A program made the position numbers and the translations under genes. Shown here piece by piece: positions 9,627 through 17,858 of a stretch of 64,000 nt of DNA (the stretch's first letter is position 1; each line of letters starts with the position of its first letter). Where the stretch lies: positions 119,633 through 183,632 of the forward strand of contig CAZFRM010000007.1 in the NCBI GenBank assembly GCA_964521255.1, given 5' to 3'. Below the pieces are notes generated by a model. It was given only the letters and a program-made list of their open reading frames with translations, ran no database searches and was not told the origin of the DNA. The stretch is from ZC4RG29 sp964521255 (GTDB lineage: Bacteria > Bacteroidota > Bacteroidia > Cytophagales > Cyclobacteriaceae).

Positions 9627-10484
9627 TCAAAACCAACGCTTGACGAAGGGAATCCGCCTATAGTCTGAGTCTTTCATGAAAACCAGGTAGGATAAAATCA
9701 TAATGACCCCGAAATCAGGAAGCGTTAACATTACAATAATAACCAGGTGAAAAATTACGCCAATGCATAGCACCAAAATTCTTGTCCTCTTAAACCAGAC
9801 CAGTACAACAAATCCTAATTCGAATCCTATTGTTAACCATCCCATGACCAACTGAGTTACCTTTCCCTTAAGCAGATCTGAAAATGCCGGATTAAACAAA
9901 GGATCATAATGGGTCAAATACATAAAAGCTTCCCCCGATCGCCAAACCTCACTTGTTAATTTATCCCATCCGGATTCAAAATAGATAATTGCCACCTGCA
10001 TCTGACAGAATAAAACACTCAATGCAAACAACGCATGATGGGCCACTTGTAATTTTTTCGAATGAAATGATGGGTACGTTGACATTCCGATACACCAGAA
10101 GGCCAGCATGTACGTTACATAAGCAGAGCCGTTGATGATTGGCGGGTTTAATCTTACCAGGTTCAAACAAATCAAAAAGAATAGGAAACTTGTAACGTAA
10201 TTCCACGGAAGGACTACTGTAGCTATAAGTATAATCAGGCAGCACGAATAAAAAACAGCATGATAAGATGACGCCATTGTCGATGGCCAGTATAAAATCC
10301 GGGAAAGTAAACTTCCGGCAGGCGAAAGTACCTGAACGTCATTGACAAGGGCAGATAATGACCAGGTAAAAAGCACCTTGATAATGACATACATTACCAG
10401 TGTCTTACAAAAAAAATGGATTGACCTTCGGTTTGAAAACCCGGAAAGAAAATAAGCTGAAATTTTATCGAACAGAATCGTCAT
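9627..10484 (-). CDS. HTTM-domain (vitamin K-dependent carboxylase-like) membrane protein
   Basis: 285 residues with about six hydrophobic segments. The stretch YFESGWDKLTSEVWRSGEA (about residues 180-198) matches the HTTM-family pattern Y-F-x-S-G-W-x-K-L...W-x-x-G-E-A. Family members resemble the membrane part of gamma-glutamyl carboxylase, but most bacterial ones have no known reaction, and none is assigned here. The start overlaps the end of the upstream gene by 20 nt, so the two form a translationally coupled pair, a common layout for HTTM proteins. Confidence 0.75.
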   Translation of the reverse strand: MTILFDKISAYFLSGFSNRRSIHFFCKTLVMYVIIKVLFTWSLSALVNDVQVLSPAGSLLSRILYWPSTMASSYHAVFYSCCLIILIATVVLPWNYVTSFLFFLICLNLVRLNPPIINGSAYVTYMLAFWCIGMSTYPSFHSKKLQVAHHALFALSVLFCQMQVAIIYFESGWDKLTSEVWRSGEAFMYLTHYDPLFNPAFSDLLKGKVTQLVMGWLTIGFELGFVVLVWFKRTRILVLCIGVIFHLVIIVMLTLPDFGVIMILSYLVFMKDSDYRRIPFVKRWF

Positions 10485-11019
10485 TGAGTTTATAGGAAAA
10501 GGTCCAGACGGTATCCGGTTTTATTGTATTTGATTTAACATCATAGATGTTCCAGATATAAACCAGCTTCACAGAATCAATTTTATCGGAAGAAAATACT
10601 GCTTTACTGATATACGTATTGAGAACTGCAAGCTCATTTCTTTGCAACAAACTGTCCGAATTTCTATTCATATAAAGTTGCCTTCCCAGGTAGCGTAAAA
10701 TGTCAGCCTGAGTAAGTTTATCATATCGCCAGGGACTGGTCCGGTATGTCGTTAAATTTTCAACAGCATCATCCCGGTATACTGACCAATCCCCCTGTAG
10801 TGGCTTATAACTCACGAGAAAATGAGGTGATCTCTTTAAACGGTCCGCCATGAAAAAAGGACCTAAGAGTACACGGGTTCTATAGAACACCCCGATTCTT
10901 GTTTGTCGCATCGGCCCCAGCGGAAAAAAAGAAATATAGAGACATGCTAAAACATGAACAATTGTAATGACTATGCAAATCTGTACAATTCGTTTCTTAA
11001 ATCTTTGAAGGGAGCTCAT
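10465..11019 (-). CDS. Membrane-anchored partner of the HTTM protein, unknown function
   Basis: 184 residues. One N-terminal membrane segment (about residues 12-32, VQICIVITIVHVLACLYISF) precedes a soluble domain predicted to be outside the cytoplasm. Motifs: RQTRIGVFYRTR near 39-50 and WRYDKLTQADILRYLGRQL near 97-115. No family recognised. The 20-nt overlap with the HTTM gene suggests the two proteins act together. Confidence 0.65.
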   Translation of the reverse strand: MSSLQRFKKRIVQICIVITIVHVLACLYISFFPLGPMRQTRIGVFYRTRVLLGPFFMADRLKRSPHFLVSYKPLQGDWSVYRDDAVENLTTYRTSPWRYDKLTQADILRYLGRQLYMNRNSDSLLQRNELAVLNTYISKAVFSSDKIDSVKLVYIWNIYDVKSNTIKPDTVWTFSYKLNDDSVR

Positions 11020-11079
11020 CTTTCACTGATTCAGTTTAGCAAATCAGAATCACTATCAATACCCAGAATCACATCGAAC

Positions 11080-11114
11080 AAAAAAGCCATGATTGAAACA
11101 GATTCAATCACGGC
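11080..11114 (-). terminator. Rho-independent terminator after the small PxTG-like tail protein
   Basis: On the minus strand, GCCGTGATTGAA pairs with TTCAATCATGGC (11103-11114 with 11086-11097; one G-U pair) around a 5-nt loop and is followed by six T (11080-11085). It lies 59 nt past the stop of the 64-residue gene, closing the transcript that includes the large T9SS substrate. Confidence 0.8.
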
Positions 11115-11172
11115 CTTATCTATAATCAATTGTTTTCTATTTACCTTTTCACATTCACTTTACGTGGATCTC

Positions 11173-11367
11173 CTATTGTTGCTTCCTTCTTGCATCATAG
11201 ATCTTCTTGGCCCCTACGGCAGCACCACCAAGTAATAGCCACTCAAACCCTGTGACAGGAATATCCTGAGGGTCTGGGGGATCCTGAGGGGGAACCTGAC
11301 CATTCACTGATAAGCAAGCTACCAAGAGTATCACTAAAAAAGAAAATCTAAAAAAAGCCTTTAACAT
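11173..11367 (-). CDS. Small secreted protein with C-terminal membrane tail (PID-CTERM-like)
   Basis: 64 residues. Signal peptide (residues 1-23, FFRFSFLVILLVACLSVNG then Q), a Pro/Asp-rich linker (VPPQDPPDPQDIPV), a hydrophobic segment FEWLLLGGAAVGA and a basic tail KKIYDARRKQQ. The tripartite motif / membrane helix / basic cluster layout is that of bacterial C-terminal sorting tails. In Bacteroidota the PID-CTERM group looks like this, although here the signature is IPVTG rather than PIDGG, so membership is inference. It lies 7 nt downstream of the large T9SS substrate and shares its transcript. Confidence 0.6.
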   Translation of the reverse strand: MLKAFFRFSFLVILLVACLSVNGQVPPQDPPDPQDIPVTGFEWLLLGGAAVGAKKIYDARRKQQ

Positions 11368-11374
11368 CCTTATC

Positions 11375-14300
11375 CTATTTTTTAACTACTTTAATCGTTA
11401 TCGTCCTTTGATCCACAAGAGCCTTTACAAAATAAATACCATCTGCAGAATGGCTCATATCAAAGGTTCCTTCTTTTCCCTTTTCCGTTTCTGTTAACGT
11501 CAGGTCTCCAACCTTCGCCCCTAAATTATCAAAAATACTGATTCCATTTACTTTCACTCCGGGTGCTGATCGCACATAAAGAATATCTTTGGTTGGGGTT
11601 GGATAAACGCTGATGCCACTCTTTGGATTCGTTGACTCCACACCGGTTACAACAAATTCCATTGCAGCAGATGTTACACAACCCTGTGTCGTAACATCTA
11701 CACGATAGCTTCCCGACTCTTCAGGAGAATACGACTGACCAGTAGCCCCTTCAATAGGAGTGTCATTAAAATACCACTGATTGCCTTCATCGTAACTGGA
11801 GGTCAACGATCCCGGGGAATTTTCTGATATAGTAACATCATCATAGTGTTTCACTTCAGCAACCACAGGAGTTCGGGTTCCCTCACAACCCAGGGAATTA
11901 ACTACACTAACAAAGTAGGACGATGTCTTAACGAGTGAAGGTGTTGTAAATATATTTCCATGCTGGCCGGCAATAGGTGTCGCGCTATCTTCCGCCTCGT
12001 ACCAATTATATAAACCATCGAGCGGAGCGCCCTGTGCTTCAAGATCAACTATTCCTTCAAGGCAACGGGAAGCATTGGTTGCGGAGGCGGCGTACAATTT
12101 ATCATGTTTAATTTCTACAGCGTTTGTCAACGGAAGCGTTTCGCAATAATTATAACCTTTTAATACAACACTATTACTGCCCACTGCCAATCTGGATGCC
12201 GCAATATTCAGCAATACCGGATCACTACCATTCGACAAAACAGAGTCACCTAATACCTGACCATCAAGTTCAGCAAAATAATAAACACCAGCCTGTGCGT
12301 TATCAAGCTGTACCTGATACTGATCGCCATTGCAGGCTGCATCAGCGAGGGAAGTGGAAATTGCTGAAGGATTGATATCCGGTTGATCAAGGAGAATGGA
12401 AAAACGGTTGGCAACTGACGAGGCTGCATTGCTGGTTACAGAAAACTGGTATTGAGGAGACGTTTTGAAATCATGTTGGGTATTTGTAAAGTTGTCCACA
12501 AGTGTGGCGCCGGTATTCAGAAATATGCCAAAGGTTTCAACTGACATGGTGTATGTACCTTGAGCCATATCTGCGATTTTTAAGTTGATGGCATCACAAA
12601 CCATTTCGTTGGTTGCATTAATGGCCATGGATATTCCCCCCGGAGTTACCGTGGAAATATCAAAACCCTCATTGTTCAGCTTAGGCGCATCGTTATCGTC
12701 AAGCTCTACGGTGGCGTCTTCTCTCAGGCGCAATACCGCCCTGTCAATTACATTACCTTTTGCAAGGATGACTTTGAAAACATTTACTTCCTCGTCTGAC
12801 TTCCGGTAAAATGTTCCGTTCGTGCTCGACTTTGCACTCTCTGTGAGGTTAATCGCTGCCGAAGCTGCGGTAGCACGAGCCCAAAAAGCCTGGCCTGCAG
12901 CAATCCTTCCATCCGTTAACCCACTACTTTGCTCTGTTCCATCCCAATACTGAAATGTGCCTCCAGATCCATTATCCCGTATGGCAATTACATTGGCAAC
13001 ATTAGGACGATTCGGTATTTCCTCCCAGGTTATGGTTGATGCGTAGGGATTACCGACCAGGTTAAAATCACTACCTCCACCAGTAAAGCTAAGAGGAATT
13101 GAAACTGGTCCTTGGTAAAGTACTCCGGTGAAATCAAGAACTATGGGACCAGGGTATAAATTATGTCGTACAAAAGCAGCATAACCACGACCTATCATTA
13201 AGGTATCAGCATTGCTGGAAACCGGGAATGCTATATAGCTGGAAGTGGGTTCATCCCACCAGTACATGGAAGGATTGGTAGAACAGTTAGTACAGGTGCT
13301 TGTGCCTGTAAAAGGGCCTATCACAGGAAAATCATCCTGAAGCTGACTAACCGGTAGTTTGGCAACAGGAGAAGAAATATATCTGTAAATATTTCCCTCC
13401 TTGCTCATGTAACGCTGTACCGTGACATTACCTGTAATAGATGCGCCTGTAGGAAGCTCTCCTATAGAAGCCGTTCCAGACGGGCCGTCTGATGTTGATA
13501 ACAAAGTAAGGTCATTGTTAGAAGCGACTGTAGTAGCTGAAAGAATATTAAAAAGTCCTGCAACACTGGTCGGGCTTGTTACGATTAAAGTACCACCAGT
13601 TTTATTTACTGTTATATTGTTAAGCGTTTTTCCGCCGCCGCCGAGTGATTGGCTGCCCCCGCTGCTAAATAATATAGTTCCATTATTATGGCTGATGGCG
13701 CTTCCTGCAGCAATTAAAAGATTGCCACTGATATTTAGTGTGCTTGAAGGAAATGTTAAATTAGCCCCACTGCTAACCTCCAGATTTCCAAATTGAGCAG
13801 GACTAGATGAACTCTGAATGCTTACATTTCCCGAAATAAAAACTGTCGCAGCTCCTGACGAGTACGAACCATTTACTTTATTCCATACTCCCGGATTCCC
13901 TGCCATGGTGATATCGAAACCTCCTGATGTTAGCGTAGAACTTTGCAGAGTAAGAGTGCCATTCACCGTGATAGGCTTATCCAAAGTAACCGGAGCGCCT
14001 ATGGTTAGGTTAAGGAGGTCAACAGCATCGGAAGGAAGTTCTAGGCCAGAATTAAATGCAACTGCGCCTGTATAGGAAACGCTATACCGATCTCCATTGT
14101 TGTTGCTTATTGGAATTCCGTTTAATTGTCCCGCCGAATTTCTTGTCACAACTGCATTATTAGCAAGCGTGAGACCCGAGGTATTGGTAAATGTACCTGA
14201 AGTAAGATTAAGAGCATTGTTAACAACCAGGTTGCTATTCAGTTCTGCTGTGCCAGAGGCGCGATTCATAGTGAGTGATCCAATTGTATTCGCTGCTGGG

Positions 14301-15934
14301 TCAAATGAAATAGTTCCGAAGGCTCCTGAACCATTAATGACCAGCGCAGAAGTGGTGGAAGTACTCCCGAATTGTCCTGCTCCGGATGAAAAGGTTCCAT
14401 TTAGTGTCAACGTTATTCCGTTAATATTCAAAATTCCATCTGTTAGTGTTAAGAGGCCACTCAGGGTTACGTTGTTGGCAAAGGTAACGCTACCGCTGGG
14501 GCTATTTAGAGTAAAATTTGAAAATGTCTGTGTACCTGAAGGGAATGGAAAAGTATAGTCTTCACCTCCAGTTACAACAATACTTGATGAAGGTGATACA
14601 ACGATGCGGCCAGTACCTGTTACATTACCTCTCAAAGTAAGCGTTCGTGTTCCAACCAAAAGATTTCCGGTAGTAAGGGTCAGATCGCCTCCTATAACAA
14701 CATTTGAAGCAAGATTTACACCTGCAGGAGAGCTGTTATTAATAATTGTATTAATGTTTGCACCAGACGGATGTGCAGAGTTCATAAATTGACCTGCGCT
14801 CCCGTTATACTCAATGGTAGAGCCGTCAGAAAAAACGCGAGTAGATGTTTGAATATTCCCTATAATTGCGCTTGTTGGATGAGTTGATCCTAATAAAACA
14901 GAACCATCAAGTTGAAATTCACCAGTGGAGCTCAGAAAATTATTTTGTCCTATCACCAAAGTGGCTCCACTACTTACCAAATAATCGACAGAACTAAACA
15001 TTTGGTATTCACTGAATAAATTCTGTGGGGGACTAGAATCGTCATTAAATACTACTTGACAAGTTCCTGAACCAAAATTAGCCAGGGCATCAGCATTATT
15101 AATATAAAGGTCTCCATTTAAATTCAAAATAGTATTAGCACTATTAGCACTTCCTCCTGATAGATCGAAATACACGTCATCACCAGGATTACCTGTACCA
15201 AGTATCAAATCTCCACCAACTTCCAGGATCAAGTCGTTCTCTGTGGTTAGACCAAATATGAACCCTCCCCCTGTAGACAGTACAGATAAATTACCGCCAA
15301 TTGTTGTAAGCTCAGTTCCGCTTAAGTAGAAATCTACTTGTTGACCAGGACAGTTCCATGTGAAATTGGAAAAAGATTGATTTAGCCCTAAGGGTATTGA
15401 TGAATTTGTTGTATAGCCTGTAATTTGAAGAGTAGAACCAAAAACCCATTCTGCGGTATAAATTGTTCCTGCAGTGGTGGAATAATTGTGTTCATATATA
15501 CCGGTACTACCAACAGTTATTCTTCCGACCGATGCTGAGTTGACAATTGTTGCGCCTTGTGGAACTGTTAACCTACCATCGACGAATAGACGTCCTCTGC
15601 TGATAGGTCCTATGCCTAGGGTGATGGTACCCGTAAATGTGAGACTACCCCCACTGGCAATAGTTAGGTCTGTAAAGTTGTCTGGAACAATGAAAGAAAT
15701 ATTTGCTGCTTGAGCATTGTAGCCATTAGGAATTGTAATACTGTGAGTAGTGGCTATTATAACAGTGGACCCAGCCCCAGGAAAATCTGTACCTTCAACA
15801 CCTGGTGAAGCGTTTCCCCAAGTTGCCCCATCATTCCAATTTCCATCTATAACGGAAGTGAAAGTTTGCGCAAAGGAACTTAACAATAAGAAGGAAAATA
15901 AAACAGATAAAATTACACGCATACTATAGATCAT
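11375..15934 (-). CDS. Large secreted protein with T9SS type A sorting domain
   Basis: 1519 residues. Signal peptide about residues 5-22 (RVILSVLFSFLLLSSFAQ). Residues about 25-860 are a long run of Gly/Ser/Thr/Asn-rich beta-repeat sequence (recurring GNLTLTTGNL/TLTLNGTF-like phrases) suggesting a beta-helix or stacked sheets. Ig-like segments with paired Cys follow (CNGDQYQVQLDNAQAG about 1205), and residues about 1440-1519 are a T9SS sorting domain (ISVYPTPTKDILYVRS ... DGIYFVKALVD ... TIKVVKK). Expected to be exported by T9SS and attached to the surface or released. Start: ATG at 15934, or ATG at 15922 four codons in, which gives a tighter signal peptide. Role (adhesin or matrix protein) is not determined. 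Confidence 0.9.
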   Translation of the reverse strand: MIYSMRVILSVLFSFLLLSSFAQTFTSVIDGNWNDGATWGNASPGVEGTDFPGAGSTVIIATTHSITIPNGYNAQAANISFIVPDNFTDLTIASGGSLTFTGTITLGIGPISRGRLFVDGRLTVPQGATIVNSASVGRITVGSTGIYEHNYSTTAGTIYTAEWVFGSTLQITGYTTNSSIPLGLNQSFSNFTWNCPGQQVDFYLSGTELTTIGGNLSVLSTGGGFIFGLTTENDLILEVGGDLILGTGNPGDDVYFDLSGGSANSANTILNLNGDLYINNADALANFGSGTCQVVFNDDSSPPQNLFSEYQMFSSVDYLVSSGATLVIGQNNFLSSTGEFQLDGSVLLGSTHPTSAIIGNIQTSTRVFSDGSTIEYNGSAGQFMNSAHPSGANINTIINNSSPAGVNLASNVVIGGDLTLTTGNLLVGTRTLTLRGNVTGTGRIVVSPSSSIVVTGGEDYTFPFPSGTQTFSNFTLNSPSGSVTFANNVTLSGLLTLTDGILNINGITLTLNGTFSSGAGQFGSTSTTSALVINGSGAFGTISFDPAANTIGSLTMNRASGTAELNSNLVVNNALNLTSGTFTNTSGLTLANNAVVTRNSAGQLNGIPISNNNGDRYSVSYTGAVAFNSGLELPSDAVDLLNLTIGAPVTLDKPITVNGTLTLQSSTLTSGGFDITMAGNPGVWNKVNGSYSSGAATVFISGNVSIQSSSSPAQFGNLEVSSGANLTFPSSTLNISGNLLIAAGSAISHNNGTILFSSGGSQSLGGGGKTLNNITVNKTGGTLIVTSPTSVAGLFNILSATTVASNNDLTLLSTSDGPSGTASIGELPTGASITGNVTVQRYMSKEGNIYRYISSPVAKLPVSQLQDDFPVIGPFTGTSTCTNCSTNPSMYWWDEPTSSYIAFPVSSNADTLMIGRGYAAFVRHNLYPGPIVLDFTGVLYQGPVSIPLSFTGGGSDFNLVGNPYASTITWEEIPNRPNVANVIAIRDNGSGGTFQYWDGTEQSSGLTDGRIAAGQAFWARATAASAAINLTESAKSSTNGTFYRKSDEEVNVFKVILAKGNVIDRAVLRLREDATVELDDNDAPKLNNEGFDISTVTPGGISMAINATNEMVCDAINLKIADMAQGTYTMSVETFGIFLNTGATLVDNFTNTQHDFKTSPQYQFSVTSNAASSVANRFSILLDQPDINPSAISTSLADAACNGDQYQVQLDNAQAGVYYFAELDGQVLGDSVLSNGSDPVLLNIAASRLAVGSNSVVLKGYNYCETLPLTNAVEIKHDKLYAASATNASRCLEGIVDLEAQGAPLDGLYNWYEAEDSATPIAGQHGNIFTTPSLVKTSSYFVSVVNSLGCEGTRTPVVAEVKHYDDVTISENSPGSLTSSYDEGNQWYFNDTPIEGATGQSYSPEESGSYRVDVTTQGCVTSAAMEFVVTGVESTNPKSGISVYPTPTKDILYVRSAPGVKVNGISIFDNLGAKVGDLTLTETEKGKEGTFDMSHSADGIYFVKALVDQRTITIKVVKK

Positions 15935-15952
15935 AACTTTTTACACGTTGAG

Positions 15953-15980
15953 CAAAACTAAGAAAAAATCGCGAACCCAA
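15953..15980 (-). promoter_or_regulatory. Possible promoter of the T9SS substrate gene
   Basis: On the minus strand TTG (15980-15978), a 17-nt spacer and TAGTTTTG (15960-15953), matching TAnnTTTG, lie 18 nt before the start codon. The spacer is slightly shorter than usual (about 19-21). Confidence 0.45.
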
Positions 15981-16276
15981 ATACAAGTGTTAATCTGTTC
16001 GTAACCAATATCGTAACCAAATGTTCCTAAATTGTGTAGTCGGATTAAATCTTGCCCGGGCAAACGATGTAGAATGAATTCTCCATACCATTAAGGTTAT
16101 CAGGAATACATCAAACCTTTAAAAGGTACATAGAAAATCCTTCAGTAGAAACAAGAGATCGACTAATAAGTTATGGTGAGACAGGGTCTTTTAATAACAC
16201 CTCATTCTTCCCATTAAAAGCAACCCTACCTTATATATCTGTACACAGGCTGGTTCTTATGGGTTGCTTGGGGAAG
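15981..16276. other. Gene-free spacer, nothing recognised
   Basis: A/T-rich sequence between the promoter of the T9SS gene and the minisatellite. No coding frame with a plausible start, no RNA and no clear hairpin was found. Confidence 0.5.
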
Positions 16277-16545
16277 GTGCAGTAGGCGAAGGCAGTAGGC
16301 AAAGGGCAGTAGGCAAAGGCAGTAGGCAAAAGGGCAGTAGGCAAGGGGCGGTAGGCAAAGACAGTAGGCAAAAGGGCAGTAGGCAAGGGCAAGGGCAAAG
16401 GCGGTAGGCAAAGAGGCAGTAGGCAAAAAGCAGTAGGCAAGGGCAAAGGCAGTAGGAAAAGGGCGGTAGGTAAAGGGCAAGGGACAAGTAGGCAAGGGGA
16501 AAAAGGGCAGTAAGCAAAGGGCAGGTGGTCGGCTGGCGAAGGTCA
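16277..16545. repeat. Minisatellite of GCAGTAGGCAAAGG-type units
   Basis: About 270 bp of degenerate 8-16-bp units built on GCAGTAGGCAA with variable A/G padding (AAAGG, AAAAGG, AGGGCAAGGG). Strongly purine-rich on the plus strand. The open frames that run across it on the minus strand (Leu-Pro-Thr-Ala-Phe-Ala-Tyr periodicity) are products of the repeat, not genes. Its right end touches the stop of the shrunken PIN gene. Confidence 0.85.
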
Positions 16546-16695
16546 GGTGTATTGCTTGGGTACAATTATTTCCAACTCAGGAATTTGTCGAAAATCAGAT
16601 TCATTGTCAAAAACACTCAATGAAGCCCTATGATAAATTGAAGAAGCATCTTTTGCGTAAATAAGCACATTTGTGTCTATCAATATCTTATTCAT
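16543..16695 (-). pseudogene. Internally deleted PIN-domain toxin (VapC-like), 50 residues
   Basis: A frame too short for usual ORF cut-offs: ATG at 16695, TGA at 16543-16545. It begins MNKILIDTNVLIYAKDAS, a textbook PIN N-terminus with the first catalytic Asp (residue 7), then jumps to NESDFRQIPELEIIVP, which matches the extreme C-terminus of PIN toxins (compare NTDDFKNIPRLQIDNP in the intact PIN protein ending at 37859). About 80 central residues carrying the other acidic catalytic positions are missing while the frame is kept. It overlaps the antitoxin gene by 8 nt as an intact VapBC pair would. It is most likely a dead toxin; a residual antitoxin-binding role is possible. Confidence 0.75.
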
Positions 16696-16870
16696 ACGCA
16701 CTGTTGCGAACATTGACAGAATCTAACTTACCGTGAAAATCACGGACGGTAATTTTTTTTACGTTAGGCTGCTTTCGTTGTGATAGTTTTTTCAATAGCA
16801 TATAAGCTTCTTCAAGAAGGTATTCTGGCATCTCATCTATTTCTTTTTTAAGTTCTTCCCTGGTTGTCAT
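16688..16870 (-). CDS. Antitoxin of a decayed PIN toxin-antitoxin pair
   Basis: 60 residues, mostly helical and charged: MTTREELKKEIDEMPEYLLE, then a Leu/Lys helix, a basic middle (RKQPNVKKITVRD) and a C-terminal tail. Typical of short type II antitoxins (DUF2281-like) preceding PIN toxins. Its stop overlaps the ATG of the internally deleted PIN frame. The region upstream (16871-16920) is A/T-rich with a repeated TTTTATTGATATT, possibly an operator, but this was not demonstrated. Confidence 0.65.
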   Translation of the reverse strand: MTTREELKKEIDEMPEYLLEEAYMLLKKLSQRKQPNVKKITVRDFHGKLDSVNVRNSAYE

Positions 16871-16951
16871 AAAATCGAATTATTCATTTTATTGATATTA
16901 ATATACATTTTATTGATATTGTTATACCTGGTTTCCACCTTTACAAGTTGA

Positions 16952-17002
16952 ATGGAGAAACCAAATCACAAGAAAAAATCAGGCGGCTGCATTGACATAT
17001 GA
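16952..17002 (+). pseudogene. Displaced copy of the 5' end of ftsX
   Basis: The frame MEKPNHKKKSGGCIDI closely matches the FtsX N-terminus encoded at 18008 (MEKPKRKKKLGG). DNA identity is high over 16952-16988 and then ends abruptly. It is preceded by CACCTTTACAAGTTGA, reminiscent of the sequence before ftsX. It looks like the scar of an insertion or duplication that separated ftsX from its original upstream region and placed the TA cluster between the two copies. Confidence 0.6.
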
Positions 17003-17187
17003 CAACTAAAGAAATCAGATCAGAAATGCAAAGGGCTTTGGATAAAGTACCCGATAGCGTTCTTCAAACTGTTCTAGACTTTTTGAAAGAGGTGGAAACT
17101 CATGCTTCTGACAAAATAGATCTTACAATGAACGTCAAAAAGATTTTGACTGAGGATAAAGAATTACTGGAACGACTCGCCAAGTGA
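16999..17187 (+). CDS. Antitoxin of a decayed Doc/Fic-type module
   Basis: 62 residues: MTTKEIRSEMQRALDKVPDS followed by a Leu-rich helix and a charged C-terminal tail (MNVKKILTEDKELLERLAK). It resembles the helical antitoxins found in front of death-on-curing toxins in Bacteroidota. Its TGA overlaps the GTG of a Doc-like frame by 3 nt, the coupling expected of a TA operon. The start ATG overlaps the stop of the ftsX 5' fragment, so it may now be read from the old ftsX upstream sequence. Confidence 0.6.
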   Translation: MTTKEIRSEMQRALDKVPDSVLQTVLDFLKEVETHASDKIDLTMNVKKILTEDKELLERLAK

Positions 17188-17246
17188 TTGAGATTAATGA
17201 AGTTGAAAAAATCCACCACATTAGCAATGTAGCCCACAACGGATGA
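17184..17246 (+). pseudogene. N-terminal stub of a Doc (death-on-curing, Fic-fold) toxin
   Basis: GTG at 17184, stop at 17244-17246, 20 residues. (M)IEINEVEKIHHI matches the conserved start of Doc toxins (I-x-x-x-E-V-x-x-I-H). The sequence then departs and stops, so the Fic catalytic motif HPF...GNKR is absent. No remainder of the gene was found in the next 70 bp. Confidence 0.55.
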
Positions 17247-17314
17247 TAATAGCTTTGGTGTATCCATGCCGAATACTGTACAGGCGTGTGACCTCTAAAA
17301 AAACAAATTATTAA

Positions 17315-17557
17315 CACCTGAAAACAGGGACTTATAATATTCACCTTGAGTTTGACCAAATTCTGGACTTAGTGAGGCAATTACCTAAAAAAGAGAAAAT
17401 CAGACTTTCAAAGGAACTTGAAAGAGAGATAATTGATGTTAAGCTGACTTCACTGCTTAAAGCTTTTAAGACCGACGACCTTGACCAGGAGACAATCTAC
17501 AAAGAGGTTGAAACTGTTAGGAGTGAACCAAGAATAAAAAAGGATTTATGCTTATAG
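17315..17557 (+). pseudogene. Antitoxin-like frame without a normal start
   Basis: The frame is open from 17315 and reads TYNIHLEFDQILDLVRQLPK, a helix KIRLSKELEREI, then a charged helix to KKDLCL. This pattern is common in Bacteroidota antitoxins that precede PIN toxins. There is no ATG; the first usable starts are CTG 17318 or GTG 17372, the latter inside the conserved part. The C-terminus (RIKKDLCL) looks foreign and no toxin follows. Most likely a decayed antitoxin gene. Confidence 0.5.
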
Positions 17558-17602
17558 AACGAACAAATAATGACCAAATAACTATTACGGTTGCATCATC
17601 AC

Positions 17603-17764
17603 ATGAAAACTAAAATAAAGACTAAAAAAAAATTTGATGCAGTCGAATTTATGAGAAGGAGACGAGAAGAGATTTCGAAAGAAATTGAGGGAATGACCCC
17701 TAAAGAAGAGATTGAATACTTCAAAAAGCACGCAGCAGAGTTCAGTAAGAAGAATAAACCGTAA
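17603..17764 (+). CDS. Short antitoxin-like protein
   Basis: 53 residues from ATG 17603: a Lys-rich start, then FDAVEFMRRRREEISKEIEG and MTPKEEIEYFKKHAAEF. All-helical and highly charged, like small antitoxins whose genes precede PIN-family toxins. A remnant of such a toxin begins 5 nt after its stop. Too short for normal ORF lists. Confidence 0.55.
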   Translation: MKTKIKTKKKFDAVEFMRRRREEISKEIEGMTPKEEIEYFKKHAAEFSKKNKP

Positions 17765-17768
17765 GTTT

Positions 17769-17858
17769 ATGTACGACAAGTTTGTAGTGGTCCTGAAGAT
17801 TGAACAAATTTGTCGTGACCCGGAAGACGATTTTTTATTGGCGCTCTTAATTTTATAA
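17769..17858 (+). pseudogene. Fragment of a PIN-family toxin
   Basis: 29 residues. The part CRDPEDDFLLAL matches the C-terminal catalytic block of the PIN_3-type toxins (C-R-D-P-x-D-[DN]-F-L-L-A-L), with its acidic residues, but the frame stops after LLIL and the first catalytic block is missing. Apparently an internal and C-terminal deletion product. Located directly after its putative antitoxin gene. Confidence 0.55.

Noticed and set aside
16226..16565. Three overlapping minus-strand frames of 71-102 codons rich in Leu-Pro-Thr-Ala-Tyr
   Set aside because: They are read-through of the GCAGTAGGCAA minisatellite in different frames; the periodic composition comes from the repeat, and no frame has a start context or domain.
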